From Rhodothermales bacterium (GTDB lineage: Bacteria > Bacteroidota > Rhodothermia > Rhodothermales > UBA10348): DNA of 5,640 nt. The position numbers and the translations under genes were made by a program. Shown piece after piece: positions 5,381 through 5,640 of this stretch (the first letter of the stretch is position 1; every line of letters starts with the position of its first letter). Under the pieces are notes generated by a model. It was not told the origin of the DNA, made no database searches, and worked only from the letters and a program-made list of their open reading frames with translations. Location of the stretch: positions 1 through 5,640 of the forward strand of contig JAURGV010000162.1 in NCBI GenBank assembly GCA_030833605.1, given 5' to 3'.

Positions 5381-5640
5381 ATGAACGACAAAAAAGATCA
5401 TATTATCGTTGTTGGGGCAGGGGTGATGGGCTTATCCATCGCCTGGAGATTGTTGCGGGAAGGTGTCAACGTAACGGTAATCGAAAAGTCTAAAGTTGGA
5501 GGAGAAGCTTCCTTTGCAGCAGCCGGCATGCTCGCCGCATCTGCAGAAGTGGGGTACGAAGAATTCGACTTATACACGTTGTGTCGGACTTCTTTACAGC
5601 TTTGGCCTACTTTCGCGAAGGAATTGGAAGCCGATTCGGG
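5381..5640 (+). CDS. thiO: Glycine oxidase ThiO (N-terminal part; runs off the window)
   Basis: Eighty-six codons are visible before the right edge. The protein opens MNDKKDHIIVVGAGVMGLSI: the FAD dinucleotide fold with the GxGxxG glycines, closed by an acidic residue in VTVIEKSKVGGEAS. It is followed by the ThiO hallmark AAAGMLAASAE and then FDLYTLCRTSLQLWPTFAKELE, which aligns well by eye with Bacillus glycine oxidase (SAAAGMLGAHAE...). ThiO oxidises glycine to iminoglycine, the nitrogen and carbon donor for the thiamine thiazole ring, in aerobic bacteria. Other thi genes (thiS, thiG) often lie nearby and may follow outside the window. An in-frame TAG at 5378-5380 directly before the ATG fixes the start as the first possible one. 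There is no Shine-Dalgarno sequence. The main alternative is another DAO-family oxidase. Confidence 0.87.
   Translation, partial: MNDKKDHIIVVGAGVMGLSIAWRLLREGVNVTVIEKSKVGGEASFAAAGMLAASAEVGYEEFDLYTLCRTSLQLWPTFAKELEADS

Overview
The window looks like ordinary, compact chromosome from a Bacteroidota/Rhodothermota-type bacterium. None of the gene starts examined (eutN-like, phd-like, ycf46-like, fbaB, the DAO oxidoreductase, thiO) has a Shine-Dalgarno sequence. Several possible promoter elements resemble the TAnnTTTG -7 box of that group, and the aldolase and the DAO oxidoreductase are of kinds common there. The phylum is an inference; no rRNA or other marker gene is present.

Layout, left to right. 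Bases 1-182 may hold the C-terminal end of an unrecognised + strand gene whose last third is built on four 19-bp imperfect tandem repeats. It meets, tail to tail, a - strand gene for an EutN/CcmL-type microcompartment vertex protein (179-457). An AT-rich 250-bp spacer carries a TATAAT-like promoter and a tandem pair of palindrome-bearing repeats. These lie just upstream of a short + strand Phd/YefM-type antitoxin gene (708-926) that has no toxin partner. With no gap at all, this gene converges on a large - strand gene (927-2873) for a two-part AAA ATPase of the Ycf46 type. A 176-bp spacer holds a very strong hairpin and a second hairpin followed by a T-rich stretch. Next come two - strand genes 44 bp apart that could be one operon: a DAO-family FAD oxidoreductase (4174-5223) upstream of the class I fructose-bisphosphate aldolase fbaB (3050-4129). 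A 157-bp divergent spacer separates them from thiO (glycine oxidase, + strand), which runs off the right edge.

Working together: fbaB (glycolysis/gluconeogenesis) and thiO (thiamine thiazole synthesis) are housekeeping functions, and the DAO oxidoreductase is a divergent relative of ThiO with unknown substrate. The less ordinary part is 1-2873, where a lone BMC vertex gene, an orphan antitoxin-like regulator with a repeated operator-like upstream region, and a Ycf46-type ATPase sit side by side. I see no defence system, CRISPR array, insertion sequence, tRNA or rRNA. The most interesting signals are the phd operator array, the 19-bp repeats, the solitary shell-vertex gene, and the altered sensor-1 and low-complexity tail of the ATPase.
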